Part shown: piece after piece, positions 52,758 through 64,000 of the stretch | How positions within the stretch are numbered: position 1 is the first letter of the stretch | How the letters are laid out: every line of letters starts with the position of its first letter | Assembly: GCA_964019425.1 (NCBI GenBank) | Contig: OZ025780.1 | Location: 1,847,938 to 1,911,937 of the forward strand | DNA length: 64,000 bases | From: Flectonema sp. DT1601 | Taxonomy: Eukaryota > Euglenozoa > Diplonemea > Diplonemida > Diplonemidae | Reading direction: 5' to 3' | Made by a program: the position numbers and the translations under genes | The notes under the pieces: generated by a model | Told to the model about the DNA's origin: nothing | The model's database searches: none | The model's input: the letters and a program-made list of their open reading frames with translations, nothing else

Positions 52758-55700
52758 CTTGCCGTATTCTGTGATGTTGAGCACCTGCAGTTGTTGGTTG
52801 TCGTTCAGGACGATGGGGAGTCGGAAGCGCGAGTGAGCGGTTGTTCCAAGCTCGAGCAAGGTAGCGGCAATTCCCGTCGAAGCAACCGCAATCACACTCC
52901 GTGGTACACAGATTCCCTGTTCTCCGCGGGTACTCCTCGCCCAATTCAGGAAGCAGTTGGCAAGAAATGTTTTACCGGTTCCAGCTGGGGCCTGCACAAA
53001 GATGGTGTCACCTGCGCCGCCTCCCTCTGCCTTGCGAACCGCGTTCTGCAGCATCTCCAACGCCGCAGATTGGTCGCGGTTGCTGCTTCGGATGAGTACC
53101 GCACTCTTTTCGTAGGCAGAGTAGTATTCCTCGGCCTTCCTCCTAGCAAGCATGACCCCCATTGGGATGGACACTCCTCCGGTCGGCAGCGGCAGCGGAA
53201 GCTCTTCGTCGAGATTAACCATCGGCAACCCATCCTCGTTGCTGAGTAGCTGGTGGATGTCGAGAATGCACTCGCGCTCGCGCTCGGGTGGGATGAATCC
53301 AACACCGTGAACCTCCTCTTGCAGCTGCCGCTCCTGCGCGCTGAGACGCTCGTCGTAGCACATCTTGCCTCTGAATCGCTCCCAAGCGCCCTTGATGCAG
53401 TTGAGCATCCCGCAGCTGATCAGAACGGCGAAAAGGTACCGAACATACATCGAGGAGTAGCACTTCGCTGCTTCGAGCGCCGACTCCGCCTCCTTGTCGT
53501 CGAGAAAGAGCCCAAGTGCTGTCGCAGCAGCCAGCATCGTGTCGTGAACCACGCCGTCGACCGTCATGGCATCATCGAAGCTCTTCAGGCCTGGGCGCGC
53601 GTTGAGGATCAGCCGCAGGCAATACGCTTCGGTGTCACGGGGTGATACCCAAAAAATCCTGCCTATTTGAACGTCGGTCCAGCGCCTACCTGTTGTGTCC
53701 TTGCGCCGGAAGCGAGATTCTTCGCGCGAATACTCATATCCTTGGCGCAGCTTCCACTCACCCTTGACGTAGCTAAAATAGGTGGGGAAGTCGCGGTACA
53801 ACAGGGTGCGACAACCGTCGGATTGGTTCTTGTCGTTGAAATTGAACCAAGCCAGCAGTGTGGTGCTTTTGGACGCGACCTTCTCGGCCAACTCATCCAC
53901 GGTGTCGTCGCTGTTGAAGAAGATGGTCTCCTTCCCCTTGACGTGGATGTCAAGCCGTTTGACAGCTGGGACGTTGGAGTGTTGAGGCATGCTCAGAAGG
54001 CGGCCCGCAGCCTCGCAAGAACCCATGACCCTTGCATTCTGGTACTGGGTCACTTCGTCTTGCACTTCCCTCGCACCTTCCTGCTTCAAGACAAAGCTCA
54101 GTCCAGGCTCTGCCTTCGTAATGTACTTGAATAAGTACCCGACGCAGTCGCCCATGCCGTTGGTTAACTCGACGTTGATGTGAGTTTGGTACCTCATCAT
54201 CAAGCCGGCGTTGTAGGGAACCACCCATTCGTTCCCCTGTCCTCTGTGAGTGGTGACGCCTGTCCGACGTCGGCGAATGGTCGAGAACCCGGACACACCT
54301 ATGTGCGATATGTCCGTGAATGGTTTCGGGAAGTTGTTCTTGCAGTAGAGTTTCCCATCCTTCCCTTGCTTGTGGCACGGGCAGATCACGCCCTGGCGAG
54401 AGCAGTCGTTGTGCACCATCTTCGAAGCAATGAGGCTGTAGAGGGCTGGCTGCCTTACCGGGTCGGGTAGTTCGGCATGGACCACCGAGTCGATGTCCTC
54501 AGCTGCTGCTGGTGGATGCTTGTTCCAGGCGAGGAGGTGCATGTGCGGAAGTCCCCGCTGCTGATACTCGTAAACCCAGACAATGGCGTTGTTCTTGCCG
54601 AGAACCCCGCTTCGGATGTCTTCGCGCAGAGCACGTGCCTTGCCGTCCCAGACACGCATGATGAGCTCCGGTCGGTCGTTGGGTCTCTGGTTCAAAGCCT
54701 CCCCGCCTTCTCGCAAGATCTGCTGGATCTCCGGCCACTGGGTGTTGCATGTCATGGTGACGAAGAAGGTTGGTTTGCCGTATTTCGCCATGATCGCAAG
54801 CGCGTCTTCCCGCAGCTCTCTCTTCCCGCGGGGTCCGCCTTTGAACGAAACCGGAAGAATGATGCGTCGGTTTTCGATTGCGGTGGCTGCCTCATTCTGC
54901 TGCACCGCCTGCCTGACGTCGCTGGCCGCCGCCTTCCTGCTGTGCCGAGCTCCAAAGGGTGATCGATACCAGTTGAGACGCAGATGCTCTGCACGTGCCG
55001 CCATGTCCAGTATGTACACCTGGGTCAACTTGCCAAGGCGCAGGAGCATGTTCTTTCCAGTCCTGAGAGGCCGTTCAAACATGTGAAATCCACCGTACTC
55101 CGTGGCACTCACGAAGGAGCGCCTGCTGTTATCAGTGTTTTCGGCAGCATAATCGCCATTGTAATCTACCTCACGGCCAGCGTCGCTGTTGTTGTTTCGG
55201 GGACGAAATCTCCTGTACTTGCCTAAACCCCAACCGCAGTGGAAGACACGCACTGCATCTTCCTGACCACCACCGCTGGCCTTCCACTCCCAAGACGGGG
55301 TGGGAAAGATCACGGGGTAACTCAGAATCTCGTACAACGGATCTTTCTCATCAATGAACAGCTTCCGACTTCGTGGGGCGGGTACCGATGCCGAATCTCC
55401 AAAAAACAACGTGATCTTCCGATTGTCCCTCTTGATGGGGTCGTGGTCCAGGTCGAGGACGATCCTGATCTCGTCGAAGAACTCCTTCGAGGTGTGATCT
55501 TCTGCACGGGACGGCTGGTGGCGCTCAAGGTTTATGCTGATGGCTATATCTGTCGTTCTACGGTCCCCGTCCTGTTCCTTCGCCAGCGCTTTCTCAGCAG
55601 CATCGAGGCACTCTAGGAAGGGGTGCTGCCTGTTGCTGCTCCCTTTTCTGATGATGACTGCAAGGCGTTTTGCGAAGCCGTGCTCCGTCCCTAACTTGCG

Positions 55701-57227
55701 GATTTGCGAGTTTGCGTTGTCGAGGTCGCCAGCAATGTACCAGCTTTGTCTCGGGTTGGTTTTGTCAATCACGGGATCGGTGATGTGATGTGTCCTGCCC
55801 TGAATGGAAACTGACTGGGGACCTGTTGGCTTGGATAGGCAGCTGCGACGCATCAGCGGAACAGCGAATGACAACCTGCTGTTGACAATGTGCGAGACGC
55901 TGCGAAACTTTGATGTCTTCAACATGTCCTCGACTTCGGGGTGGATGGAGATAAGGTCAAGCTTCGAGGCAGTCCCTGCCGCGCAACACCGTGATGAAGG
56001 CTCATAGCAATAGCGCTCAGCCCCGCACCATTCGCACAAAGTGGGGTCAAGCTGCAGTGGGTTGTACCGAAAATGTGGCAGTTCCGAAATTGGTGTGGGG
56101 GATTCGTTCACTTCATCAAGCGTGATGCAACATGACCCATGCAACTTCCTTCTCCTTCGTCGGAATCTCCTAGGTCTCTTCCATCCTTCCTGGTCTCCCA
56201 CTGCCAAGGCTGCCGTTCGTTCAACATCTATCTCCTTGTCCTGAATCTCCGATCGAACACAGCGCTCAAGGAGTCGCACCCTCTCAGGAATTAGCATCCC
56301 ACAGATCTCAGCTGCTTCGCGCATTCTGAACACTTCCCTTGCACTGACAGCCATGTCGGCCTTTATCTGGGTGTTGAATCTTTCTTCCAACAGGCGACGT
56401 CCGATGGCAATCCACCAGCCAGTCAATGCACTGAACTTGGCAGCGATTCCTTGTTGCTGCCATGCACGTATTCCCTCCAGCGGGCGCACTGCTGTGGTGG
56501 TGGTGGCTGGCGATGAAGTGTTCTTCCTTCTTGTCATCGAAGTGATGGCGACAACACCTGCAAGCAAGATGATTGTTGAAGCGGATGCTGTAGCTGAAAG
56601 ACGGATGTGAGACTTGTACCGAACACCGTTGTTGCCATCGAATCGAAAGGGGTTCATGTAGCAGGCAAGTATGTGTTTACTAAGACCTCTTGGATCGAAG
56701 CTTCTTTCACAGTAACCACACTTCCTTTTACAGGCCTTTTCATGTTCTTCCAGGGCTACCAATGTTCTGAGTGGCGACCCACAGTTCTTGCAGTGATTCT
56801 GCTGACCGAACTGGTTGCGAAGTGCAAGGGAAGCAACACATGGAGCATGCCTGCCTGCGACGGTGTCAGCCACCGCATGTTGCATCTGCTTCAAGATAGC
56901 TTCAATTTGCGAAAGGTGTGCACCTGATTTGAGGACGGTATCCACAATCACAGTAAGCCTGCCGATAAGCGCAGCACAGACATTCTTATCATTGTTGTTG
57001 TTGTTCATTCCTCCAGGCAGTTGTTGCAGTAAGTGCCACCATTTTCTTGCCTGCTGGAGTCGGTACAGGCATCCAACATGCTGGTGTGCCTGGAGATGCA
57101 GGAGCTTATTGTGGTATGTTGGGAGCTGTGCTGATTCCTTTGTCGCATGCAACGCCAGAATAGCAGCTGCAAGAACTGCACATGGATACCCTTCTTGGTG
57201 GTGGAGGTATAGTATAAAGGTTTCCAT
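52683..57227 (-). pseudogene. Truncated Helitron Rep-helicase gene, copy 2
   Basis: The frame runs 1,514 codons from the ATG at 57227. It matches ORF2 of the main copy up to the helicase segment after Walker A (NITEYGK), then runs into unrelated DNA for about 24 codons. Zinc module, Rep and Walker A are kept; the later helicase motifs and both OTU domains are missing. Only one residue difference was seen (Ser to Pro in VLDLDHD-S/P-IKRDN). No functional helicase can result. Confidence 0.88.
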
Positions 57228-57297
57228 TCTGCTGTTCGTGCGTCAGCCTGGAAGGGATTCCCTGGACAGAATGCAATATGTTTAAAAAGTCGATTTC
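52758..57297 (-). mobile_element. Helitron copy 2, truncated at both ends
   Basis: 4,540 bp equal to 46209-50748 at offset 6,549. The left break joins element S after a C run and the right break joins CCCGCAAA satellite inside the ORF1 zinc module. Neither end is a Helitron terminus, so this is a segmental copy and not a transposition product. Confidence 0.9.
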
Positions 57298-60200
57298 CCG
57301 CAAACCCGCAAACCCGCAAACCCGCAAACCCGCAAACCCGCAAACCCGCAAACCCGCAAACCCGCAAACCCGCAAACCCGCAAACCCGCAAACCCGCAAA
57401 CCCGCAAACCCGCAAACCCGCAAACCCGCAAACCCGCAAACCCGCAAACCCGCAAACCCGCAAACCCGCAAACCCGCAAACCCGCAAACCCGCAAACCCG
57501 CAAACCCGCAAACCCGCAAACCCGCAAACCCGCAAACCCGCAAACCCGCAAACCCGCAAACCCGCAAACCCGCAAACCCGCAAACCCGCAAACCCGCAAA
57601 CCCGCAAACCCGCAAACCCGCAAACCCGCAAACCCGCAAACCCGCAAACCCGCAAACCCGCAAACCCGCAAACCCGCAAACCCGCAAACCCGCAAACCCG
57701 CAAACCCGCAAACCCGCAAACCCGCAAACCCGCAAACCCGCAAACCCGCAAACCCGCAAACCCGCAAACCCGCAAACCCGCAAACCCGCAAACCCGCAAA
57801 CCCGCAAACCCGCAAACCCGCAAACCCGCAAACCCGCAAACCCGCAAACCCGCAAACCCGCAAACCCGCAAACCCGCAAACCCGCAAACCCGCAAACCCG
57901 CAAACCCGCAAACCCGCAAACCCGCAAACCCGCAAACCCGCAAACCCGCAAACCCGCAAACCCGCAAACCCGCAAACCCGCAAACCCGCAAACCCGCAAA
58001 CCCGCAAACCCGCAAACCCGCAAACCCGCAAACCCGCAAACCCGCAAACCCGCAAACCCGCAAACCCGCAAACCCGCAAACCCGCAAACCCGCAAACCCG
58101 CAAACCCGCAAACCCGCAAACCCGCAAACCCGCAAACCCGCAAACCCGCAAACCCGCAAACCCGCAAACCCGCAAACCCGCAAACCCGCAAACCCGCAAA
58201 CCCGCAAACCCGCAAACCCGCAAACCCGCAAACCCGCAAACCCGCAAACCCGCAAACCCGCAAACCCGCAAACCCGCAAACCCGCAAACCCGCAAACCCG
58301 CAAACCCGCAAACCCGCAAACCCGCAAACCCGCAAACCCGCAAACCCGCAAACCCGCAAACCCGCAAACCCGCAAACCCGCAAACCCGCAAACCCGCAAA
58401 CCCGCAAACCCGCAAACCCGCAAACCCGCAAACCCGCAAACCCGCAAACCCGCAAACCCGCAAACCCGCAAACCCGCAAACCCGCAAACCCGCAAACCCG
58501 CAAACCCGCAAACCCGCAAACCCGCAAACCCGCAAACCCGCAAACCCGCAAACCCGCAAACCCGCAAACCCGCAAACCCGCAAACCCGCAAACCCGCAAA
58601 CCCGCAAACCCGCAAACCCGCAAACCCGCAAACCCGCAAACCCGCAAACCCGCAAACCCGCAAACCCGCAAACCCGCAAACCCGCAAACCCGCAAACCCG
58701 CAAACCCGCAAACCCGCAAACCCGCAAACCCGCAAACCCGCAAACCCGCAAACCCGCAAACCCGCAAACCCGCAAACCCGCAAACCCGCAAACCCGCAAA
58801 CCCGCAAACCCGCAAACCCGCAAACCCGCAAACCCGCAAACCCGCAAACCCGCAAACCCGCAAACCCGCAAACCCGCAAACCCGCAAACCCGCAAACCCG
58901 CAAACCCGCAAACCCGCAAACCCGCAAACCCGCAAACCCGCAAACCCGCAAACCCGCAAACCCGCAAACCCGCAAACCCGCAAACCCGCAAACCCGCAAA
59001 CCCGCAAACCCGCAAACCCGCAAACCCGCAAACCCGCAAACCCGCAAACCCGCAAACCCGCAAACCCGCAAACCCGCAAACCCGCAAACCCGCAAACCCG
59101 CAAACCCGCAAACCCGCAAACCCGCAAACCCGCAAACCCGCAAACCCGCAAACCCGCAAACCCGCAAACCCGCAAACCCGCAAACCCGCAAACCCGCAAA
59201 CCCGCAAACCCGCAAACCCGCAAACCCGCAAACCCGCAAACCCGCAAACCCGCAAACCCGCAAACCCGCAAACCCGCAAACCCGCAAACCCGCAAACCCG
59301 CAAACCCGCAAACCCGCAAACCCGCAAACCCGCAAACCCGCAAACCCGCAAACCCGCAAACCCGCAAACCCGCAAACCCGCAAACCCGCAAACCCGCAAA
59401 CCCGCAAACCCGCAAACCCGCAAACCCGCAAACCCGCAAACCCGCAAACCCGCAAACCCGCAAACCCGCAAACCCGCAAACCCGCAAACCCGCAAACCCG
59501 CAAACCCGCAAACCCGCAAACCCGCAAACCCGCAAACCCGCAAACCCGCAAACCCGCAAACCCGCAAACCCGCAAACCCGCAAACCCGCAAACCCGCAAA
59601 CCCGCAAACCCGCAAACCCGCAAACCCGCAAACCCGCAAACCCGCAAACCCGCAAACCCGCAAACCCGCAAACCCGCAAACCCGCAAACCCGCAAACCCG
59701 CAAACCCGCAAACCCGCAAACCCGCAAACCCGCAAACCCGCAAACCCGCAAACCCGCAAACCCGCAAACCCGCAAACCCGCAAACCCGCAAACCCGCAAA
59801 CCCGCAAACCCGCAAACCCGCAAACCCGCAAACCCGCAAACCCGCAAACCCGCAAACCCGCAAACCCGCAAACCCGCAAACCCGCAAACCCGCAAACCCG
59901 CAAACCCGCAAACCCGCAAACCCGCAAACCCGCAAACCCGCAAACCCGCAAACCCGCAAACCCGCAAACCCGCAAACCCGCAAACCCGCAAACCCGCAAA
60001 CCCGCAAACCCGCAAACCCGCAAACCCGCAAACCCGCAAACCCGCAAACCCGCAAACCCGCAAACCCGCAAACCCGCAAACCCGCAAACCCGCAAACCCG
60101 CAAACCCGCAAACCCGCAAACCCGCAAACCCGCAAACCCGCAAACCCGCAAACCCGCAAACCCGCAAACCCGCAAACCCGCAAACCCGCAAACCCGCAAA

Positions 60201-63200
60201 CCCGCAAACCCGCAAACCCGCAAACCCGCAAACCCGCAAACCCGCAAACCCGCAAACCCGCAAACCCGCAAACCCGCAAACCCGCAAACCCGCAAACCCG
60301 CAAACCCGCAAACCCGCAAACCCGCAAACCCGCAAACCCGCAAACCCGCAAACCCGCAAACCCGCAAACCCGCAAACCCGCAAACCCGCAAACCCGCAAA
60401 CCCGCAAACCCGCAAACCCGCAAACCCGCAAACCCGCAAACCCGCAAACCCGCAAACCCGCAAACCCGCAAACCCGCAAACCCGCAAACCCGCAAACCCG
60501 CAAACCCGCAAACCCGCAAACCCGCAAACCCGCAAACCCGCAAACCCGCAAACCCGCAAACCCGCAAACCCGCAAACCCGCAAACCCGCAAACCCGCAAA
60601 CCCGCAAACCCGCAAACCCGCAAACCCGCAAACCCGCAAACCCGCAAACCCGCAAACCCGCAAACCCGCAAACCCGCAAACCCGCAAACCCGCAAACCCG
60701 CAAACCCGCAAACCCGCAAACCCGCAAACCCGCAAACCCGCAAACCCGCAAACCCGCAAACCCGCAAACCCGCAAACCCGCAAACCCGCAAACCCGCAAA
60801 CCCGCAAACCCGCAAACCCGCAAACCCGCAAACCCGCAAACCCGCAAACCCGCAAACCCGCAAACCCGCAAACCCGCAAACCCGCAAACCCGCAAACCCG
60901 CAAACCCGCAAACCCGCAAACCCGCAAACCCGCAAACCCGCAAACCCGCAAACCCGCAAACCCGCAAACCCGCAAACCCGCAAACCCGCAAACCCGCAAA
61001 CCCGCAAACCCGCAAACCCGCAAACCCGCAAACCCGCAAACCCGCAAACCCGCAAACCCGCAAACCCGCAAACCCGCAAACCCGCAAACCCGCAAACCCG
61101 CAAACCCGCAAACCCGCAAACCCGCAAACCCGCAAACCCGCAAACCCGCAAACCCGCAAACCCGCAAACCCGCAAACCCGCAAACCCGCAAACCCGCAAA
61201 CCCGCAAACCCGCAAACCCGCAAACCCGCAAACCCGCAAACCCGCAAACCCGCAAACCCGCAAACCCGCAAACCCGCAAACCCGCAAACCCGCAAACCCG
61301 CAAACCCGCAAACCCGCAAACCCGCAAACCCGCAAACCCGCAAACCCGCAAACCCGCAAACCCGCAAACCCGCAAACCCGCAAACCCGCAAACCCGCAAA
61401 CCCGCAAACCCGCAAACCCGCAAACCCGCAAACCCGCAAACCCGCAAACCCGCAAACCCGCAAACCCGCAAACCCGCAAACCCGCAAACCCGCAAACCCG
61501 CAAACCCGCAAACCCGCAAACCCGCAAACCCGCAAACCCGCAAACCCGCAAACCCGCAAACCCGCAAACCCGCAAACCCGCAAACCCGCAAACCCGCAAA
61601 CCCGCAAACCCGCAAACCCGCAAACCCGCAAACCCGCAAACCCGCAAACCCGCAAACCCGCAAACCCGCAAACCCGCAAACCCGCAAACCCGCAAACCCG
61701 CAAACCCGCAAACCCGCAAACCCGCAAACCCGCAAACCCGCAAACCCGCAAACCCGCAAACCCGCAAACCCGCAAACCCGCAAACCCGCAAACCCGCAAA
61801 CCCGCAAACCCGCAAACCCGCAAACCCGCAAACCCGCAAACCCGCAAACCCGCAAACCCGCAAACCCGCAAACCCGCAAACCCGCAAACCCGCAAACCCG
61901 CAAACCCGCAAACCCGCAAACCCGCAAACCCGCAAACCCGCAAACCCGCAAACCCGCAAACCCGCAAACCCGCAAACCCGCAAACCCGCAAACCCGCAAA
62001 CCCGCAAACCCGCAAACCCGCAAACCCGCAAACCCGCAAACCCGCAAACCCGCAAACCCGCAAACCCGCAAACCCGCAAACCCGCAAACCCGCAAACCCG
62101 CAAACCCGCAAACCCGCAAACCCGCAAACCCGCAAACCCGCAAACCCGCAAACCCGCAAACCCGCAAACCCGCAAACCCGCAAACCCGCAAACCCGCAAA
62201 CCCGCAAACCCGCAAACCCGCAAACCCGCAAACCCGCAAACCCGCAAACCCGCAAACCCGCAAACCCGCAAACCCGCAAACCCGCAAACCCGCAAACCCG
62301 CAAACCCGCAAACCCGCAAACCCGCAAACCCGCAAACCCGCAAACCCGCAAACCCGCAAACCCGCAAACCCGCAAACCCGCAAACCCGCAAACCCGCAAA
62401 CCCGCAAACCCGCAAACCCGCAAACCCGCAAACCCGCAAACCCGCAAACCCGCAAACCCGCAAACCCGCAAACCCGCAAACCCGCAAACCCGCAAACCCG
62501 CAAACCCGCAAACCCGCAAACCCGCAAACCCGCAAACCCGCAAACCCGCAAACCCGCAAACCCGCAAACCCGCAAACCCGCAAACCCGCAAACCCGCAAA
62601 CCCGCAAACCCGCAAACCCGCAAACCCGCAAACCCGCAAACCCGCAAACCCGCAAACCCGCAAACCCGCAAACCCGCAAACCCGCAAACCCGCAAACCCG
62701 CAAACCCGCAAACCCGCAAACCCGCAAACCCGCAAACCCGCAAACCCGCAAACCCGCAAACCCGCAAACCCGCAAACCCGCAAACCCGCAAACCCGCAAA
62801 CCCGCAAACCCGCAAACCCGCAAACCCGCAAACCCGCAAACCCGCAAACCCGCAAACCCGCAAACCCGCAAACCCGCAAACCCGCAAACCCGCAAACCCG
62901 CAAACCCGCAAACCCGCAAACCCGCAAACCCGCAAACCCGCAAACCCGCAAACCCGCAAACCCGCAAACCCGCAAACCCGCAAACCCGCAAACCCGCAAA
63001 CCCGCAAACCCGCAAACCCGCAAACCCGCAAACCCGCAAACCCGCAAACCCGCAAACCCGCAAACCCGCAAACCCGCAAACCCGCAAACCCGCAAACCCG
63101 CAAACCCGCAAACCCGCAAACCCGCAAACCCGCAAACCCGCAAACCCGCAAACCCGCAAACCCGCAAACCCGCAAACCCGCAAACCCGCAAACCCGCAAA

Positions 63201-64000
63201 CCCGCAAACCCGCAAACCCGCAAACCCGCAAACCCGCAAACCCGCAAACCCGCAAACCCGCAAACCCGCAAACCCGCAAACCCGCAAACCCGCAAACCCG
63301 CAAACCCGCAAACCCGCAAACCCGCAAACCCGCAAACCCGCAAACCCGCAAACCCGCAAACCCGCAAACCCGCAAACCCGCAAACCCGCAAACCCGCAAA
63401 CCCGCAAACCCGCAAACCCGCAAACCCGCAAACCCGCAAACCCGCAAACCCGCAAACCCGCAAACCCGCAAACCCGCAAACCCGCAAACCGCCGCAAACC
63501 CGCAAACCCGCAAACCCGCAAACCCGCAAACCCGCAAACCCGCAAACCCGCAAACCCGCAAACCCGCAAACCCGCAAACCCGCAAACCCGCAAACCCGCA
63601 AACCCGCAAACCCGCAAACCCGCAAACCCGCAAACCCGCAAACCCGCAAACCCGCAAACCCGCAAACCCGCAAACCCGCAAACCCGCAAACCCGCAAACC
63701 CGCAAACCCGCAAACCCGCAAACCCGCAAACCCGCAAACCCGCAAACCCGCAAACCCGCAAACCCGCAAACCCGCAAACCCGCAAACCCGCAAACCCGCA
63801 AACCCGCAAACCCGCAAACCCGCAAACCCGCAAACCCGCAAACCCGCAAACCCGCAAACCCGCAAACCCGCAAACCCGCAAACCCGCAAACCCGCAAACC
63901 CGCAAACCCGCAAACCCGCAAACCCGCAAACCCGCAAACCCGCAAACCCGCAAACCCGCAAACCCGCAAACCCGCAAACCCGCAAACCCGCAAACCCGCA
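57298..64000 (+). repeat. (CCCGCAAA)n satellite, >6.7 kb, to window end
   Basis: About 838 head-to-tail 8-bp units. I find one irregular unit (near 63489, reading ACCGCCGCAAACC) and otherwise perfect repetition. The G-rich strand, GGGTTTGC repeated, can form G-quadruplexes in principle and resembles the plant-type telomere repeat GGGTTTA. All three minus-strand frames are open (RVCGFAGL repeats); these are not genes. The array continues past the window. Confidence 0.97.

Noticed and set aside
57005-63993. Minus-strand frames of more than 2,000 codons (RVCGFAGL repeats)
   Set aside because: They are simply the 8-bp satellite, which lacks stops in all three frames of that strand. They are joined to the Helitron gene only by the satellite/Helitron junction.
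57298-64000. A terminal telomere at the right edge of the window
   Set aside because: At a right chromosome end the plus strand should be the G-rich strand. Here it is C-rich, so this array cannot be a simple right-hand telomere in this orientation.
57298-64000. CRISPR array
   Set aside because: Contiguous 8-bp repetition without spacers, in a eukaryotic context. The same holds for the 63-bp, 32-bp and 23/24-bp arrays, which have no unique spacers.

Overview
The window is eukaryotic and made almost entirely of repeats and mobile elements. No bacterial gene organisation, rRNA gene or intact tRNA gene is visible. Three things point to a protist of the kinetoplastid/diplonemid (euglenozoan) kind: tyrosine-recombinase (YR) retroelements with the recombinase upstream of the reverse transcriptase (the VIPER/TATE order), a tandemly repeated gene for a small EGF-domain protein, and long pyrimidine and dinucleotide tracts between coding regions. 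A Helitron with OTU domains and tRNA-derived SINEs are also common in marine invertebrates, so the organism assignment is tentative.

Layout. Positions 1-12.8 kb hold two complete and one partial copy of a ~5.12 kb tandem unit. Each complete unit carries one EGF-domain gene, and the units differ mainly in microsatellite lengths. Positions 12.8-15.5 kb hold a decayed segment, the 5' end of one YR-retroelement subfamily (called c here) and a 63-bp minisatellite. Positions 15.5-19.15 kb hold a YR retroelement that looks whole (subfamily a), with split direct repeats in the order A1-genes-B1-A2-B2, sitting exactly inside an 8-bp satellite (CCCGCAAA)n. A second YR subfamily (b) follows and is joined at 20.43 kb to a second copy of the 10.65-15.47 kb block (offset 9,772 bp). 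From 25.65 to 33 kb lies a nest: a short element S interrupted by a tRNA-Leu-derived SINE and a LINE with two ORFs. From 33.0 to 36.4 kb a 975-codon gene of unknown function is flanked by 74-bp direct repeats. From 36.4 to 39.0 kb is AT-rich repeat DNA with a 32-bp minisatellite. From 39.0 to 41.3 kb is another subfamily-b YR copy. From 41.3 to 51.25 kb are a second S element and a large minus-strand Helitron (Rep, Pif1 helicase, two OTU domains). From 51.25 to 52.76 kb is AT-rich repeat DNA holding a TA-flanked MITE and a SINE. From 52.76 to 57.30 kb is a near-identical truncated Helitron copy, and from 57.30 kb to the end is an almost perfect 6.7-kb (CCCGCAAA)n array.

How the parts relate. 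The CCCGCAAA satellite recurs at the joints. All four YR copies whose left end adjoins clear satellite, or its decayed form, start at the same point (AAAC|C), in the same orientation. The whole copy leaves the 8-bp register intact with no target duplication. This looks like a YR retroelement lineage specific for a telomere-like 8-bp satellite, comparable in habit to the telomere-associated TATE elements. Functional host content is limited to the EGF genes and possibly the 975-codon gene.
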